From: Tannockella sp964372125
GTDB taxonomy: Bacteria > Bacillota_I > Bacilli_A > Erysipelotrichales > Coprobacillaceae
Assembly: GCA_964372125.1 (NCBI GenBank)
Contig: CAYJPL010000001.1
Coordinates: forward strand, 1 to 64,000
Length of the DNA: 64,000 nt
Direction: 5' to 3'
Shown here in pieces: positions 1-7,747 of this stretch. How positions within the stretch are numbered: the stretch's first letter is position 1; the number at the start of each line of letters is the position of its first letter. The notes beneath the pieces are model-generated. The model was not told where the DNA came from and did not search any database. It saw only the letters and a program-made list of their open reading frames with translations. The position numbers were made by a program, and so were the translations under genes.

Positions 1-467
1 TTAATTTCTTCTCCTTTAATAAAGACGCCAATACCTGGTCTTTTTTCTACAGTTAAATGATATTCTGTAAAGAATTCATCTAAGTCTACAATATCATTAG
101 ATATTGTTGCTTGAGAGACTTGAAACATATTACTGTAGTAAAACAATTTTTGAATTTCTTTAGCAGACAGCATGGCGATACATAGAAGTTCTTGTCGTTC
201 TTCTTTATCTACATAATCTACTTTGAGTCCTTCAACTTCAAATCGTAACTTATCAATATTTTCAATTGTTCCATCTAATCGTAGTCCAAAGCCCTTTTTT
301 TGTTGAAGTAATAAATCAAACTTCTCTAACGATTTTTTATTTTGTGTGATTTCTCTCATTACTGTACGACTACTAGTTTGTAAAGCATCACCAATTTGTT
401 GATAAGTTAGATAATCATTTGTTTCCAAAAACATACGAATTATTTTTGTGAATCTTGTTGAAAACAT
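1..467 (-). CDS. PRD/BglG-family PTS transcriptional regulator, N-terminal part (runs off the window)
   Basis: The minus strand is open from an ATG at 467 to the window edge (155 codons, no stop), with a GAGGAGG ribosome site just upstream. The first ~75 residues form a winged helix (YQQIGDALQTSSRTVMREI, then a 'KKGFGLRLDG' wing). A second HTH follows around residues 105-125 (FQVSQATISNDIVDL), again with a 'KRPGIGVFIKG' wing. This double HTH layout is that of LicR/MtlR-type PTS-regulated activators, whose PRD, EIIB and EIIA domains would lie beyond position 1. Such regulators usually sit beside the PTS genes they control, so a sugar PTS may lie just to the left. It could instead be an Mga-like regulator. 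The family is fairly sure, the sugar unknown. Confidence 0.75.
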   Translation of the reverse strand, partial: MFSTRFTKIIRMFLETNDYLTYQQIGDALQTSSRTVMREITQNKKSLEKFDLLLQQKKGFGLRLDGTIENIDKLRFEVEGLKVDYVDKEERQELLCIAMLSAKEIQKLFYYSNMFQVSQATISNDIVDLDEFFTEYHLTVEKRPGIGVFIKGEEI

Positions 468-682
468 TTTCGACCTCCTCTTTATTCAAATATCCTGCAT
501 ATATAGACTTGCATCAATAAAATATTTTATATTAATATTCTATCACACGTCTTTATGTTCGTACACAGGAACTACTATGGAATGCTGTTACCAAGCAAAC
601 AATATGTCATTAACAATACATCTATTGCTTACAAGTTAACTATACAACTTCGTACCTCATATTTCAAAGTATTACAAACGAA

Positions 683-708
683 CTTTGTCACTATTAAAAG
701 TGACAAAG
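683..708. repeat. 9-bp inverted repeat in the intergenic region
   Basis: CTTTGTCAC and GTGACAAAG are perfect arms (683-691, 700-708) around an 8-base AT loop. There is no T-run on either side, so it is not a good terminator; it may be an operator for the regulator gene that starts at 467. The rest of 468-830 holds only AT-rich sequence and the terminator at 722-745; I see no gene in it. Confidence 0.4.
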
Positions 709-717
709 CTAAACATC

Positions 718-745
718 AAAAAAACTAGTGACTAAGCACTAGTTT
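718..745 (-). terminator. Intrinsic terminator after the MazG-like gene
   Basis: AAACTAGTG (722-730) pairs with CACTAGTTT (737-745) over a 6-base loop, and on the minus strand the stem runs into seven T's. It lies about 85 bases after the minus-strand gene that ends at 831. Confidence 0.8.
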
Positions 746-830
746 AGGATTTTATAACCTGCAGCTATTATAAAACTTACTTACATAATCATTTTCATTT
801 GCTTCAAGAATATCTGTATATATATTTTTA

Positions 831-1157
831 CTATTCAACTACAGTTTCAAGAAAAATGCGACTTTTAAAGGCACCTCTTTCCTCTGTTTTTTTATATTTT
901 ATTTCATCAATTACACCTATTGAAATATTTAATTCACTAGCCAAATCCTCTAGCACTTGATATGTATCAGCAAATTCTTCAATAATATCATCTTTTTCTT
1001 TAGCTAGAGCTAACTCTTTAACTTCCTCATGCACTTTCAAAAATAACTGTTTGCGATATTCTTTAGTATCTAAAACTCTGATATTACATTTTTTTGAACC
1101 GAGTATGATATCTGGTATTTTATCTCTTACTAATTTATAATGTTTTATTACTTTCAT
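831..1157 (-). CDS. MazG-like / phosphoribosyl-ATP pyrophosphohydrolase-like protein
   Basis: A 108-residue all-alpha protein of the MazG-like NTP pyrophosphohydrolase group. It opens with the typical YKLVRDKIPDII and carries the metal-binding helix pattern EEVKEL...EEFADTYQVLE, in which the acidic EExxE and ExxD residues bind Mg2+. Family members hydrolyse non-canonical or excess nucleoside triphosphates to monophosphates; many are annotated as HisE-like although no his genes are nearby. The frame can be extended upstream to an ATG at 1169, but GGGAGAA lies just before the ATG at 1157, so 1157 is the better start. The gene is alone, followed by its own terminator. The substrate is unknown. 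Confidence 0.75.
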   Translation of the reverse strand: MKVIKHYKLVRDKIPDIILGSKKCNIRVLDTKEYRKQLFLKVHEEVKELALAKEKDDIIEEFADTYQVLEDLASELNISIGVIDEIKYKKTEERGAFKSRIFLETVVE

Positions 1158-1315
1158 GTATTCTCCCATATTTTATACCAGTATAGTGAAATTAAAATCA
1201 ATGCATTTTGTTTACTAAAATGATGTATTCCCTTTTTTAGCATATTCAACAATACTAATACATTTATTTGTTTTATATTTTTTTCAGATATCTTCGATGG
1301 CAAGAATCTATTGTT

Positions 1316-1420
1316 CTATATAAAATATTTACCATTTCTACCAAAACCACAACCAAAATCTAAAATCTTACTATTTTTAGGTGATAATCTTAAAAATTGA
1401 TTTTGTATAGTTTACAATTC
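1316..1420 (-). pseudogene. Remnant of a SAM-dependent methyltransferase
   Basis: One minus-strand frame reads TIQNQFLRLSPKNSKILDFG followed by CGFGRNGKYF and then a TAG at 1316-1318. This is the N-terminal part of a class I methyltransferase with the glycine-rich SAM-binding motif I (normally DFGCGSGRD). It is preceded by an in-frame TAA and has no usable start, so the gene is dead: only about 35 codons are recognisable. The remaining part of the 1158-1619 gap has no other gene that I can recognise. Confidence 0.65.
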
Positions 1421-1572
1421 TACAAATACCATTTCCTTTGTATATCGTATCACATACTTGTCATAAAAAGGCAATGATTAATTCATGTAATTCCTTTCTA
1501 ATAAACACCTATGTAAACTATAAATTCTATTTTATCATAGAATATTATTATTTTGTGAATTTCATAGATATA

Positions 1573-1606
1573 AAAAACGTACTAAATATTTCATTGAGTA
1601 CGTTTT
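1573..1606 (-). terminator. Terminator of the glycyl radical enzyme operon
   Basis: AAAACGTACT (1574-1583) and AGTACGTTTT (1597-1606) form a 10-bp stem that runs into T's on the minus strand, just beyond the deoR-type gene that ends at 1620. Confidence 0.8.
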
Positions 1607-1619
1607 ACATTGTTAAAAA

Positions 1620-2315
1620 CTATTCTGTTATTAATAAATCAAATTCTTCTTTTTTTCCAAAGATACCAGTGTAGATAGTATCTCTTTTTTCATCTTCAAA
1701 TAATAAATATTTAGTACTCGCTGCTTGCATGAGTGCTTTTTTTGTTTGAGCATCTTCAACTTCTGGGACTGATGCTCCGTATTTATCATCATAACCATGA
1801 GTGGCCATAAATACTTTATCACAATGAATTTGATTGAAAAAATGAATTGTCATCTCTCCAAAGAAACCTGCAGAAATTTCAGAATACTTTCCTGGTGCCA
1901 TATATAAAGTTATTTTTGTGTTTCCACTAAGGTGTTGTACAACAGGATAAGAGTTTGTAAATATCGTTATTTTTTTATCTTGTAGATATTTTAGCATTTG
2001 TAGTACAGTTGTACCACAATCAAGAATAATTGTATCTCCATCATTAACTAGTGATGCTGCACGTTTAGCGATTTTTTCTTTTGTATCTAATTGTTTACCA
2101 AGCTTTTCACTAAATGATGGCTCAACATACATATCTGTATTTAAACTCACACTACCATGTGTCATAACAATAGTACCTTGTGCTTCAAATTTCGATAGAT
2201 CACGGCGAATCGTCATGCTAGACACATCAAAATGTTCTGCAAGTTCATTTACGCTTATATGTTTTCTTTCTTTAATGATTTTTAATAACGCTATTCTTCT
2301 TTCTGCTATACTCAT
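1620..2315 (-). CDS. DeoR-family transcriptional regulator
   Basis: A 231-residue DeoR/GlpR-type repressor. Residues 1-55 hold the winged HTH (ISVNELAEHFDVSSMTIRRD followed by the LS-KFEAQGTIV wing). The rest is the sugar-phosphate-sensing DeoRC domain, with the usual 'DTIILDCGTTVLQM' and 'DKVFMATHGYD' segments. Such proteins sense phosphorylated sugars. It is the last gene of the minus-strand operon NagB-like, GRE, activase, DeoR, 38 bases after the activase, and has a good AGAGGTGG ribosome site. Two TTAACAT-N16-ATGTTAA palindromes at the operon promoter (6471-6583) are its likely operators, and a further half-site lies just upstream of its own start (2339-2345). The effector is unknown, probably the pathway's sugar phosphate. 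Confidence 0.85.
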   Translation of the reverse strand: MSIAERRIALLKIIKERKHISVNELAEHFDVSSMTIRRDLSKFEAQGTIVMTHGSVSLNTDMYVEPSFSEKLGKQLDTKEKIAKRAASLVNDGDTIILDCGTTVLQMLKYLQDKKITIFTNSYPVVQHLSGNTKITLYMAPGKYSEISAGFFGEMTIHFFNQIHCDKVFMATHGYDDKYGASVPEVEDAQTKKALMQAASTKYLLFEDEKRDTIYTGIFGKKEEFDLLITE

Positions 2316-2331
2316 ATTTCCACCTCTTTTT

Positions 2332-2354
2332 ATCTATTTTAACATAAAATAGAT
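2332..2354. repeat. Palindrome between activase and deoR-type gene
   Basis: ATCTATTTTA / TAAAATAGAT (2332-2341, 2345-2354) is a perfect 10-bp inverted repeat over the activase stop codon. There is no T-run, so it is more likely an RNA processing or stability hairpin than a terminator. It contains one TTAACAT (2339-2345), the half-site also seen at the operon promoter. Confidence 0.4.
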
Positions 2355-3265
2355 TATCCACCAACTGTAACTTTAATACCTAATTCTTTTGCATATCGGA
2401 CTACTTCTTTAATTGTTTCATCTAATTTTGTTTCATCATATTGCAAGTTAGATAATGGATATTTTAAGTCTAAACATTTGTACTTACCTTCACCAAAATT
2501 ATGATATTTTAAAATATCAATTTGTTCTACTGATGGTAATGTTGATATTAATTTTATACGTTTTTTTATATCAATGATGCAATCATTGTGATTAGGAACG
2601 ATAACTAATCTTGCATGAATACTTTTTTTAAGCTCGTTTAGCTTTTTTAGATTTAAAATGATTAACTCGTTAGAAACTCCAGTACATTTTTTATGAATAT
2701 CATCATCAAAAGCTTTAATATCATATAAAAATAAGTCACAGTTATCAATAATATTTTTATACTTTTCAAAATCAAATAACCCGGCAGTCTCAATAGCAAC
2801 ATGAATATTTTCTTCTTTTAAAGCTTTTGTTGTTTCATATAAAAAGCTAGGTTGACAAAACGGATCACCACCAGATAGCGTTACTCCACCATTTGATTGA
2901 TCAAAAAACACTTTGTCTTTTTTTAATTCTTTAACTAGTTGTGATACTGTATAGTATCGCCCTTTTCTTTCATATGCCTGATAGTCACATACATCTACTA
3001 ATTCATCAATAAGGTCTTCTCGATTTGTTATTGTAAATTTGCTTTCATTAACTTGTACATGCTGTGGAAAGGCTTTTACACACTTTCCACATTGAGTACA
3101 AATATTTTCATGGTGAAACAACTTTTCACCCTGATACATTGCCTCAGGATTTGCACACCATAGACATCGTAAATTACAACCTATGAAGAAAGCTGTAGTT
3201 CGTATACCAGGACCATCTTTAGTACAATACGTTTGTATATGTGATAGTAATCCAAGTGTTTCCAT
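2354..3265 (-). CDS. Glycyl radical enzyme activating enzyme (radical SAM)
   Basis: A 303-residue activase that installs the glycyl radical on the enzyme encoded just upstream. The radical-SAM CX3CX2C motif is GCNLRCLWC (C30, C34, C37), preceded by KDGPGIRTTAFF as in PflA-type activases. The ferredoxin-like insert that follows is eroded. The first cluster site keeps only three cysteines (C56, C59, C62, with Phe at 66 where the fourth should be), and the second site retains only C93. The frame is open to an ATG at 3301 inside the preceding gene. The ATG at 3265 starts one base after that gene's stop (TAG-T-ATG) and fits the family N-terminus, so I use it; the two genes should be translationally coupled. 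The function is sure, the auxiliary cluster count uncertain. Confidence 0.88.
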   Translation of the reverse strand: METLGLLSHIQTYCTKDGPGIRTTAFFIGCNLRCLWCANPEAMYQGEKLFHHENICTQCGKCVKAFPQHVQVNESKFTITNREDLIDELVDVCDYQAYERKGRYYTVSQLVKELKKDKVFFDQSNGGVTLSGGDPFCQPSFLYETTKALKEENIHVAIETAGLFDFEKYKNIIDNCDLFLYDIKAFDDDIHKKCTGVSNELIILNLKKLNELKKSIHARLVIVPNHNDCIIDIKKRIKLISTLPSVEQIDILKYHNFGEGKYKCLDLKYPLSNLQYDETKLDETIKEVVRYAKELGIKVTVGG

Positions 3266-3266
3266 A

Positions 3267-5690
3267 CTAGAATGAGTGCTCACTTCGGTTAATGATTGCA
3301 TCTTGTGCTTCTGGCATTAATGTTGTAAACAGTGCACAGTACCCTGCCACACGAACCATTACATTATTGTATTTTACTGGGTCAGCTTTTGCTTTTTTTA
3401 GTAATTCACTATCTACAATATTAAACTGGTTATGGAATACATTAAAGTGTCTTGCACTTTCTAAGAAAGCGGTGAATTTTTCAAGATTGTCTTCTCCTTG
3501 AAGTGCACCAGGGGCAAATCTCATATTTAATAATTGTCCACCTGCAATTTTTTGGTTAGGTAATTTTGAAATTGAACGGATAACTGCAGTTGGTCCACTT
3601 TTGTCAGCTCCCACACAAGGTGATGCACCTTCATTTAGCGGTTCTCCTGCAAGTCTTCCATCAGGTGTTGCACCTACATCAAATCCATTAGGAACATATG
3701 ATGTAATATTACTCGTTGACATCGTATAACGACAACCTTTTGGTCCTTGATTGTATCGATCAGTACGGTAGTTTGGTAATAATTCTAGATATGACTCAAA
3801 TACTTTGGCAACTAATTCATCCACATAATCTACATCATTTCCAAATTTTGGTACTTCTAAGCATAGTTTACGGATACGTGATCCATTTTCTCCTTCAAAG
3901 TTATTTTTTAATGCTTCCATTAATTCTTGGAATGTTAATTTTTTATCTTCAAAAACTAATTTTTTGATTGCTGCCATAGAATCACCAATAACACATGGTC
4001 CAATGTTAGATTGTGAAATAAAGTCATATTCACTGCCACCATTCTTTAGTGTCTTACCTCTTTCTAAAGAACAGTTAATTGTTGATGATGCAAAAGCATC
4101 AGCATCATGATATTTTAATGAACGGTCACATACATTATCACATTCAATTGCTAATTCAAAATAGTATTGTAGTGCTTTTTTCCATGCACTCCATAATTCA
4201 TCAAAGTCTTTATACTCAATTTCACTTCCATCTTTTCCATTAATATTGAATAATTGAATTCCTGAAACAGGTTCTACACCATTATTTAAAATGATTTCTA
4301 GTATTTTGCCAAAGTTAATATATGTCATACCCGTTGCACGGTGTCCCCATTTACCAGGAATTGCTGTTTCAACACACCCCATAGATGCATAGTCTCTTGC
4401 AACTTCTTCTTCTAAATCAAGTGTTAACATTGCTGGAATTACAACTTCATCACAGAACATTGATGGCATTCCAAATCCTTCGCGGATTAATTTAGCACTA
4501 TCTCTTAAAATTTCATGTGGTGTGTCTTTACTATAACGTACACTTAAGTTTGGTTCTGGTAATCTCGATTGATTCATTGCTTCTAAGCAAATGTATGATA
4601 AATCGTTTGTACCATCACTGCCATCTGGTTTCATGCCTGATAACATTAAATTTGAATATAATGGATACCCACCACTGTATTGTGTATGTCCCCATGGACG
4701 AACTTTGTTTAATGAGTTTGTCATAATAAAGAAGTGTGTTGTAATTTCTAAAGCTTCTTCTTTTGTGATTTTACCGCTCTCTATATCTGCTTTGTAAAAT
4801 GGATATACAAATTGATCGAAACGCCCAAATGAAAATGAATGTCCATTACTCTCAATCATCATCAATAAGTGTGTTAAATATACACACTCTACTGCCTCAT
4901 AGAAACTTCTTGCTCCACCTTCTAACATATCAGCGTAAATTACCGCATATTCTTCTAATTCTTTTTTACGTTTTAAATCTGTTGTTTCTCTTGCAGTTTC
5001 TTCTAATAATTTAGAGAATCTTTTAATGTATGCAAGTGATGCATCCATTGTAATTATTGCTGCATTATAATAATCAATTTGTTCTTGAGTTAATGATTCT
5101 TTATTTTCCAACTTTTCTAATGCAATCTTTTTCATTCCACCATAACCATGTTCTAATACAAAATCATGATTTGGTATTATATGTCCATCACCTGACATAC
5201 TTATACCACCTCTATGTAAAACGTTTTGTGTTTCAGCTTTTCTATTTATTTCTGGTAGATTCCTAAGTACTTCATCTTGATGAGTAATTCCTTGCCAATA
5301 TGGTTGTAATACTCGTAGCCTTTCTTTTGTATTTTCATCAATATTGAAATAATCTCCACTACGTTTATCGAACTCATCTAATTCATCAATCACCCAGTTA
5401 AATGAGTATTCTGGAAACACCGGTGCTGCAAAGTTTTTACTTGCTTGATTCCCAAAAATGATAGAGTCATCTTCAATATAAATTGTCATATTTTCTAATA
5501 TTTCTTTATATGCAATTGCACGTCTTACAACAATTGATTGCCCCTCTGTTTCTTTAAAAGACTTTGTGATAATTTCTGCACGTTCTGGACAAATCCAAGG
5601 TTCTCGATTGTACATTTTTCTTTGTAATCTATCAATACGGTCAAAATTAACTTTTTTTGTTTCTAGTTTTAAACTTAAAAATTCTTTCAT
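3267..5690 (-). CDS. Glycyl radical enzyme, YbiW/PflD-like (C-O lyase type)
   Basis: An 807-residue glycyl radical enzyme. The thiyl-radical cysteine is C439 in SMGCVET with the catalytic-base Glu at 441 (the CxE pattern of the dehydratase/lyase branch, not of pyruvate formate-lyase). The glycyl radical is G783 in VRVAGYC near the C-terminus. From memory, long stretches such as IIFGNQASKNFAAPVFPEY, GFGMPSMFCDE and GKWGHRATGMTYINF match E. coli YbiW and PflD closely. Those enzymes were reported to open 1,5-anhydroglucitol- and 1,5-anhydromannitol-6-phosphate to 1-deoxyfructose 6-phosphate. The neighbours (NagB-like sugar-phosphate enzyme, DeoR regulator) fit a phosphorylated sugar substrate. 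No aldolase or glycerol dehydrogenase of that pathway lies in the window. Choline, glycerol or propanediol activity is possible but less likely. Confidence 0.85.
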   Translation of the reverse strand: MKEFLSLKLETKKVNFDRIDRLQRKMYNREPWICPERAEIITKSFKETEGQSIVVRRAIAYKEILENMTIYIEDDSIIFGNQASKNFAAPVFPEYSFNWVIDELDEFDKRSGDYFNIDENTKERLRVLQPYWQGITHQDEVLRNLPEINRKAETQNVLHRGGISMSGDGHIIPNHDFVLEHGYGGMKKIALEKLENKESLTQEQIDYYNAAIITMDASLAYIKRFSKLLEETARETTDLKRKKELEEYAVIYADMLEGGARSFYEAVECVYLTHLLMMIESNGHSFSFGRFDQFVYPFYKADIESGKITKEEALEITTHFFIMTNSLNKVRPWGHTQYSGGYPLYSNLMLSGMKPDGSDGTNDLSYICLEAMNQSRLPEPNLSVRYSKDTPHEILRDSAKLIREGFGMPSMFCDEVVIPAMLTLDLEEEVARDYASMGCVETAIPGKWGHRATGMTYINFGKILEIILNNGVEPVSGIQLFNINGKDGSEIEYKDFDELWSAWKKALQYYFELAIECDNVCDRSLKYHDADAFASSTINCSLERGKTLKNGGSEYDFISQSNIGPCVIGDSMAAIKKLVFEDKKLTFQELMEALKNNFEGENGSRIRKLCLEVPKFGNDVDYVDELVAKVFESYLELLPNYRTDRYNQGPKGCRYTMSTSNITSYVPNGFDVGATPDGRLAGEPLNEGASPCVGADKSGPTAVIRSISKLPNQKIAGGQLLNMRFAPGALQGEDNLEKFTAFLESARHFNVFHNQFNIVDSELLKKAKADPVKYNNVMVRVAGYCALFTTLMPEAQDAIINRSEHSF

Positions 5691-5705
5691 TATCTTATCC
5701 TCTTT

Positions 5706-6434
5706 CTATATTAAACTCGCTGCGTCTTCATCGGTAATTATTGTTACATTATTATGCAAATGTAATACCGTTGCTGGTAATTGTGGATTTATTGTTTTAG
5801 TGTTATATAATTGTTTTATTGCTTTTGCTTTACTTTTTCCTAATGCAAGTAAAATAATATTTTTTGATTGTAATATCAACTCCACCCCTATTGTTAATGC
5901 CTTAGTAGGTACTTCACTAATATCATCAAAGAATCGAGAATTTGCTTCTATTGTTTCGGTAGTTAATTCTTCAACATGTGTAAATCTTGATAGTTCAATA
6001 TTTGGCATATTAAATGATATATGACCATCACTTCCAATCCCTAAAAATATTGTGTCAAATCCACCGTGTTGTTTAATTAAATTCGTATAGCGATCACACT
6101 CAACTTCTAGATTATTTGACAATCCATTCAAACAATGTGTATTTTCTGATTTTATATTTGTATGTTTATATAAATGTTCATGTAAGAAATAGTAGTAACT
6201 CTGATTGTGCATTTTATCTAGTCCTACGTATTCATCCATATTAAACGACACTATATTTGTCATATCATATTCATTTTTCTTATATGCCTCCACCATATAC
6301 TCAAAACACCCTACTGGTGTCGACCCAGTTGGTATACAAATTTTTGCATATGGGTTTTCTTTTATGTCTTCGATAATCATTTTTGCACAAGCACTGCTTG
6401 CTTGTTTTTCATCACAGTAAACTTTCCATTTCAT
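5706..6434 (-). CDS. NagB-like glucosamine-6-phosphate deaminase/isomerase homologue, diverged
   Basis: A 242-residue member of the NagB/6-phosphogluconolactonase fold. It has the phosphate loop IPTGSTP (34-40), the general-base Asp in FNMDEYVGL (D67), and the ring-opening segment LGIGSDGHISFNMPN with D136 and H138. In true NagB this segment reads DGHIxFNEP; here the conserved Glu (E148 in E. coli) is Met143. The loss suggests a changed substrate or an isomerase rather than a standard deaminase. It is the first gene of the operon, 15 bases before the glycyl radical enzyme, with a GGAGGAAG ribosome site and a well-formed promoter carrying two palindromic operators. Automatic annotation would say nagB; I doubt that the reaction is identical. 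Confidence 0.72.
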   Translation of the reverse strand: MKWKVYCDEKQASSACAKMIIEDIKENPYAKICIPTGSTPVGCFEYMVEAYKKNEYDMTNIVSFNMDEYVGLDKMHNQSYYYFLHEHLYKHTNIKSENTHCLNGLSNNLEVECDRYTNLIKQHGGFDTIFLGIGSDGHISFNMPNIELSRFTHVEELTTETIEANSRFFDDISEVPTKALTIGVELILQSKNIILLALGKSKAKAIKQLYNTKTINPQLPATVLHLHNNVTIITDEDAASLI

Positions 6435-6457
6435 TCACTCTTCCTCCTCACACATAT

Positions 6458-6485
6458 AGAGTAACACAAATTAACATAAAGTCAA
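6458..6485 (-). promoter_or_regulatory. Promoter of the glycyl radical enzyme operon
   Basis: On the minus strand TTGACT (6480-6485) is followed after 16 bases by TACTCT (6458-6463), 24 bases before the start codon of the NagB-like gene. The half-site ATGTTAA of the proximal palindrome lies between the two boxes, so a repressor bound there would block RNA polymerase. Confidence 0.6.
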
Positions 6486-6500
6486 GTGATTGAATGTTAT
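6471..6500. promoter_or_regulatory. Candidate DeoR operator 1
   Basis: TTAACAT (6471-6477) and ATGTTAT (6494-6500) are separated by 16 bases. The geometry is identical to operator 2, and one arm sits inside the operon promoter. Confidence 0.55.
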
Positions 6501-6553
6501 TATTTGTTACTTTTTTGGGCATTTTCTTATTTTCATTGAATTTGAATCATACA

Positions 6554-6583
6554 TTAACATTTTATAACACAAAAAAATGTTAA
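6554..6583. promoter_or_regulatory. Candidate DeoR operator 2
   Basis: TTAACAT (6554-6560) and ATGTTAA (6577-6583) are again separated by 16 bases, 83 bases upstream of operator 1. Two equal palindromes eight helical turns apart suggest cooperative or looping repression. Confidence 0.55.
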
Positions 6584-6642
6584 CTTTATACAAAAACACA
6601 ATCCATATTAAGTTGATACTCTAAACTATTACAGGATTACTT

Positions 6643-6686
6643 AAAAACACCACTTCTACCATAGGGCCAAAGTGGTGTTTTAGTTT
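6643..6686. terminator. Terminator-like hairpin between ppk2 and the GRE operon
   Basis: AAAACACCACT (6644-6654) pairs with AGTGGTGTTTT (6671-6681). T-runs follow on both strands, so it can stop the polyphosphate-kinase transcript on the minus strand. Nothing else is seen in 6600-6788. Confidence 0.65.
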
Positions 6687-6788
6687 TTCCATATACCATT
6701 ATTTAGTATCGAATTAAAATATAGGAAAGGAAATAATATAAATGATATGGAAACTACTATTTAATAAAGAATTAGTTATCTTTTATTA

Positions 6789-7649
6789 TCATTCGTTTTC
6801 TAATTGTGCTTTACAACTAGAAAGTGCCTCTAAATCTTTACTTGGAAGTTTTGGATACTTTGGATTACAGTCTTCTAAAACCTCTAATACGATTTTAGAT
6901 ACTAAATATCTAGTGTACCATTTTTGATCTGCTGGCAAGATATACCACGGTGCATGCTTAGTAGATGTTTCTTGAATTGCTTCTTGATACACTTTCATGT
7001 ATTTATCAAAAAACTGTCTTTCTTTTAAGTCAGATGAGGAGAATTTCCAATTTTTATGTTCATCATCAATTCGATATAAAAATCTTTTCTTTTGTTCTTC
7101 TTTTGAGACATGTAAAAATATTTTAATGATGCGATAACCATTATCATATAAATACTCTTCATAATTTTTAATATGTTGATATCTTTTTTTAAAAAATTCT
7201 TCTTTAGAATACATACATCGACTTGTAAGCTTGTAATTTTCTTGTAAATTATGTATTTTAACAACTAATACATCTTCATAATACGAGCGATTAAATACAG
7301 CAATTTTCCCACGTGGTGGTATCGACTTATTTGCACGCCATAAAAAGTCATGCGCAAGTTCATTAGTACTTGGTTGTTTGAAATTTATAACATCAACTCC
7401 CGCTGGATTTAGTGGGCCTAATGCATGACGTATCGTTCCATCTTTTCCTGCAGCATCTAAAGCTTGTAATATAATAATAATACCTTCGTTTCCTTGTGCA
7501 TATAACTTATCTTGTAATTCCATCATTTTTAATTGGTTTTCTTTAAACTTAATCATTATTTTTTCTTTGTCGTCTTTGCTCATACATCTTGTTGGATATA
7601 CTTCTAAATTTAACTTTCCACTACCATCAAAAATCCATTCAGTTGTCAT
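6789..7649 (-). CDS. Polyphosphate kinase 2 family protein (PPK2)
   Basis: A 286-residue PPK2-type phosphotransferase, which uses polyphosphate to phosphorylate nucleotides (AMP, ADP or GDP depending on class). The P-loop-like segment is ALDAAGKDGTIRHALGPLNP near residue 60, followed by the family's FKQPSTNELAHDFLWRANK and the lid segment 'VFNRSYYEDVLVV'. The 'HAPWYILPADQKWYTRYLV' motif lies near the C-terminus. Length and motifs are complete. It is monocistronic, and no ppk1 or ppx is in the window, so it probably serves to regenerate nucleotides from stored polyphosphate. The exact nucleotide preference cannot be read from the sequence. Confidence 0.88.
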   Translation of the reverse strand: MTTEWIFDGSGKLNLEVYPTRCMSKDDKEKIMIKFKENQLKMMELQDKLYAQGNEGIIIILQALDAAGKDGTIRHALGPLNPAGVDVINFKQPSTNELAHDFLWRANKSIPPRGKIAVFNRSYYEDVLVVKIHNLQENYKLTSRCMYSKEEFFKKRYQHIKNYEEYLYDNGYRIIKIFLHVSKEEQKKRFLYRIDDEHKNWKFSSSDLKERQFFDKYMKVYQEAIQETSTKHAPWYILPADQKWYTRYLVSKIVLEVLEDCNPKYPKLPSKDLEALSSCKAQLENE

Positions 7650-7712
7650 TGTATGCCCCCTTTTTTCATAATATATTGTAACATAGCTTGTATGATCTAG
7701 TTAATGAGACAA

Positions 7713-7747
7713 TAAAAAAAGTACCAAGAGAAGTCTCTCTTAGTACC
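7713..7747 (-). terminator. Terminator of the MATE gene
   Basis: GTACCAAGAGA (7721-7731) pairs with TCTCTTAGTAC (7736-7746) apart from one wobble. On the minus strand the stem is followed by seven T's. It overlaps the stop codon of the MATE gene. Confidence 0.8.

Noticed and set aside
3292..5266. Several + strand frames of 65-85 codons opposite the GRE gene
   Set aside because: They have no ribosome sites, no recognisable domains, and lie antisense to a strongly conserved enzyme.
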